A DNA stretch of 64,000 nucleotides. It comes from Endozoicomonas sp. 4G. GTDB taxonomy: Bacteria; Pseudomonadota; Gammaproteobacteria; Pseudomonadales; Endozoicomonadaceae. Positions within the stretch are counted from its first letter, which is position 1. Every line of letters starts with the position of its first letter. The position numbers and the translations under genes were made by a program. Below the pieces are notes generated by a model. It made no database searches. It saw only the letters and a list, made by a program, of their open reading frames with translations, and was not told the origin of the DNA. The stretch lies in the NCBI RefSeq assembly GCF_023822025.1, contig NZ_CP082909.1, positions 2,594,001 to 2,658,000 of the forward strand, written 5' to 3'. Below are positions 63,398 through 64,000 of the stretch, piece after piece.

Positions 63398-64000
63398 TTA
63401 CCACTCTGACAGATTGTTTGCCCTTAGGCGCTCTTCTTCATCATTAAGAGAATCTTTGACCCAGAGTCTGTCAGCTACTTTTTCAGGATTTCGGTTTATA
63501 CGTTCAACGAATTTTTTTGCGGCTTCGAGCAGATCTTCTGCCGTTTTATGGCAGTGATGGTATGTAACATCTTCCCGGAACCAGCGCCATAAGGCTTCTA
63601 CAGGCATAAAGTCAGGGCTGTAGGCTGGCATCTGGATAATGTTCAAATTCAGGCGTAGCCCCGCGTCCCTTACAAAGTGTGCGGTATGCCATGATGCACC
63701 ATCCCACACAATGTCGATTTTCCTGTCAGGGTTCTCCTGCCTGATTCGTTCCAGAACATTAACGGTGTGCTCTTTCCGCCCACAGGGATAAGGCCACATT
63801 CTGACCTGACCAAAATTGTAGTAATAGATTCCGTAGAAGGTGATCTTGTCAGCCAGCTTTGGAGAGTGTGAACTGACCCAGAGTCTTTCGCCTTTACGGG
63901 ACCAGCCATAGCCAATATCGGCATCTTGATGAATATGAGCTTCGTCAATGTAGACCAGCAGGCGTTTCTGGAAAGTGGCTTCTGACAGCAACGGCTTTAA
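63398..64000 (-). CDS. IS630-family transposase, cut by the window edge
   Basis: The visible 200 codons are the catalytic part of an IS630 transposase: RLLVYIDEAHIHQDADIGYG with the first Asp, KIDIVWDGASWHTAHFVRDA with the second, and MPAYSPDFMPVEALWRWFRE with the Glu (the DDE centre). The frame is still open at base 64000 (KPLLSEATFQKR upstream), so the N-terminal helix-turn-helix lies outside the window. Confidence 0.9.
   Translation of the reverse strand, partial: LKPLLSEATFQKRLLVYIDEAHIHQDADIGYGWSRKGERLWVSSHSPKLADKITFYGIYYYNFGQVRMWPYPCGRKEHTVNVLERIRQENPDRKIDIVWDGASWHTAHFVRDAGLRLNLNIIQMPAYSPDFMPVEALWRWFREDVTYHHCHKTAEDLLEAAKKFVERINRNPEKVADRLWVKDSLNDEEERLRANNLSEW

Overview
The window looks like chromosomal DNA of a marine, probably host-associated gammaproteobacterium. 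The best guess is an Oceanospirillales/Endozoicomonas-type genome. This rests on the glp genes, WecB/WecC and Kps-type export proteins that resemble enteric relatives, and on the very high load of insertion sequences, introns and palindromic repeats. The genus is an inference and no rRNA or tRNA gene was seen.

Region by region. (1) 1-10,500 is part of an HK97-type prophage on the minus strand, cut by the left window edge: major capsid, prohead protease, portal, large and small terminase, HNH endonuclease, a membrane-anchored winged-helix protein, and an early cluster of overlapping small genes ending in an Icd/Ash-like leader. It carries an 8-bp iteron-like array and a gene interrupted by a single in-frame TGA. 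(2) 10,600-11,200 is a broken IS3 transposase. (3) 11,700-18,580 is a complete glycerol unit: glpA-glpB-glpC (anaerobic glycerol-3-phosphate dehydrogenase) divergent from glpF-glpK. (4) 18,960-36,400 is an IS and defence 'graveyard'. It holds relics of a glycerophosphodiesterase, ISAs1, IS66 and IS3 elements, two inverted copies of a 1.62-kb IS4-like element (one carrying a nested ISAzo13-type IS), cysK, a cupin, a secreted protein and toxin-antitoxin genes. The central item is an apparently intact IscB RNA-guided nuclease with its upstream omega-RNA region. It sits between the remains of a PtuA-like ATPase and a PtuB-like HNH protein, that is, inside a dismantled Septu-type defence locus. A TnpB element lacking RuvC-I and an orphan TnpB-type omega-RNA end lie nearby.

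(5) 36,800-61,600 is a capsule locus of the ABC-transporter (Kps) type. An RfaH ops element precedes kpsM-kpsT-kpsE-kpsD. After an interruption by HEPN-like genes and an IS1182 element come a CgeB-like glycosyltransferase, wecB, wecC (UDP-ManNAcA supply), a 1303-residue multidomain glycosyltransferase, a protein of the D-glucuronyl C5-epimerase family, a glmM-type mutase, a GT2 glycosyltransferase and a kpsF/kdsD arabinose-5-phosphate isomerase. An ISNCY-type element and a group II intron interrupt the second half. (6) 61,600-64,000 holds an EcsC-family protein, a group II intron remnant, a DUF433/DUF5615 toxin-antitoxin pair and an IS630 transposase running off the right edge.

The genes suggest a cell that takes up and oxidises glycerol and exports a uronic-acid-containing capsule whose polymer may be epimerised. 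A recurring palindromic repeat (GTTCCCACGCTCTGCGTGGGAA type) has served as a landing site for an IS1182 element and for a group II intron. Intact paralogous copies or target duplications fix several insertion boundaries to the base.
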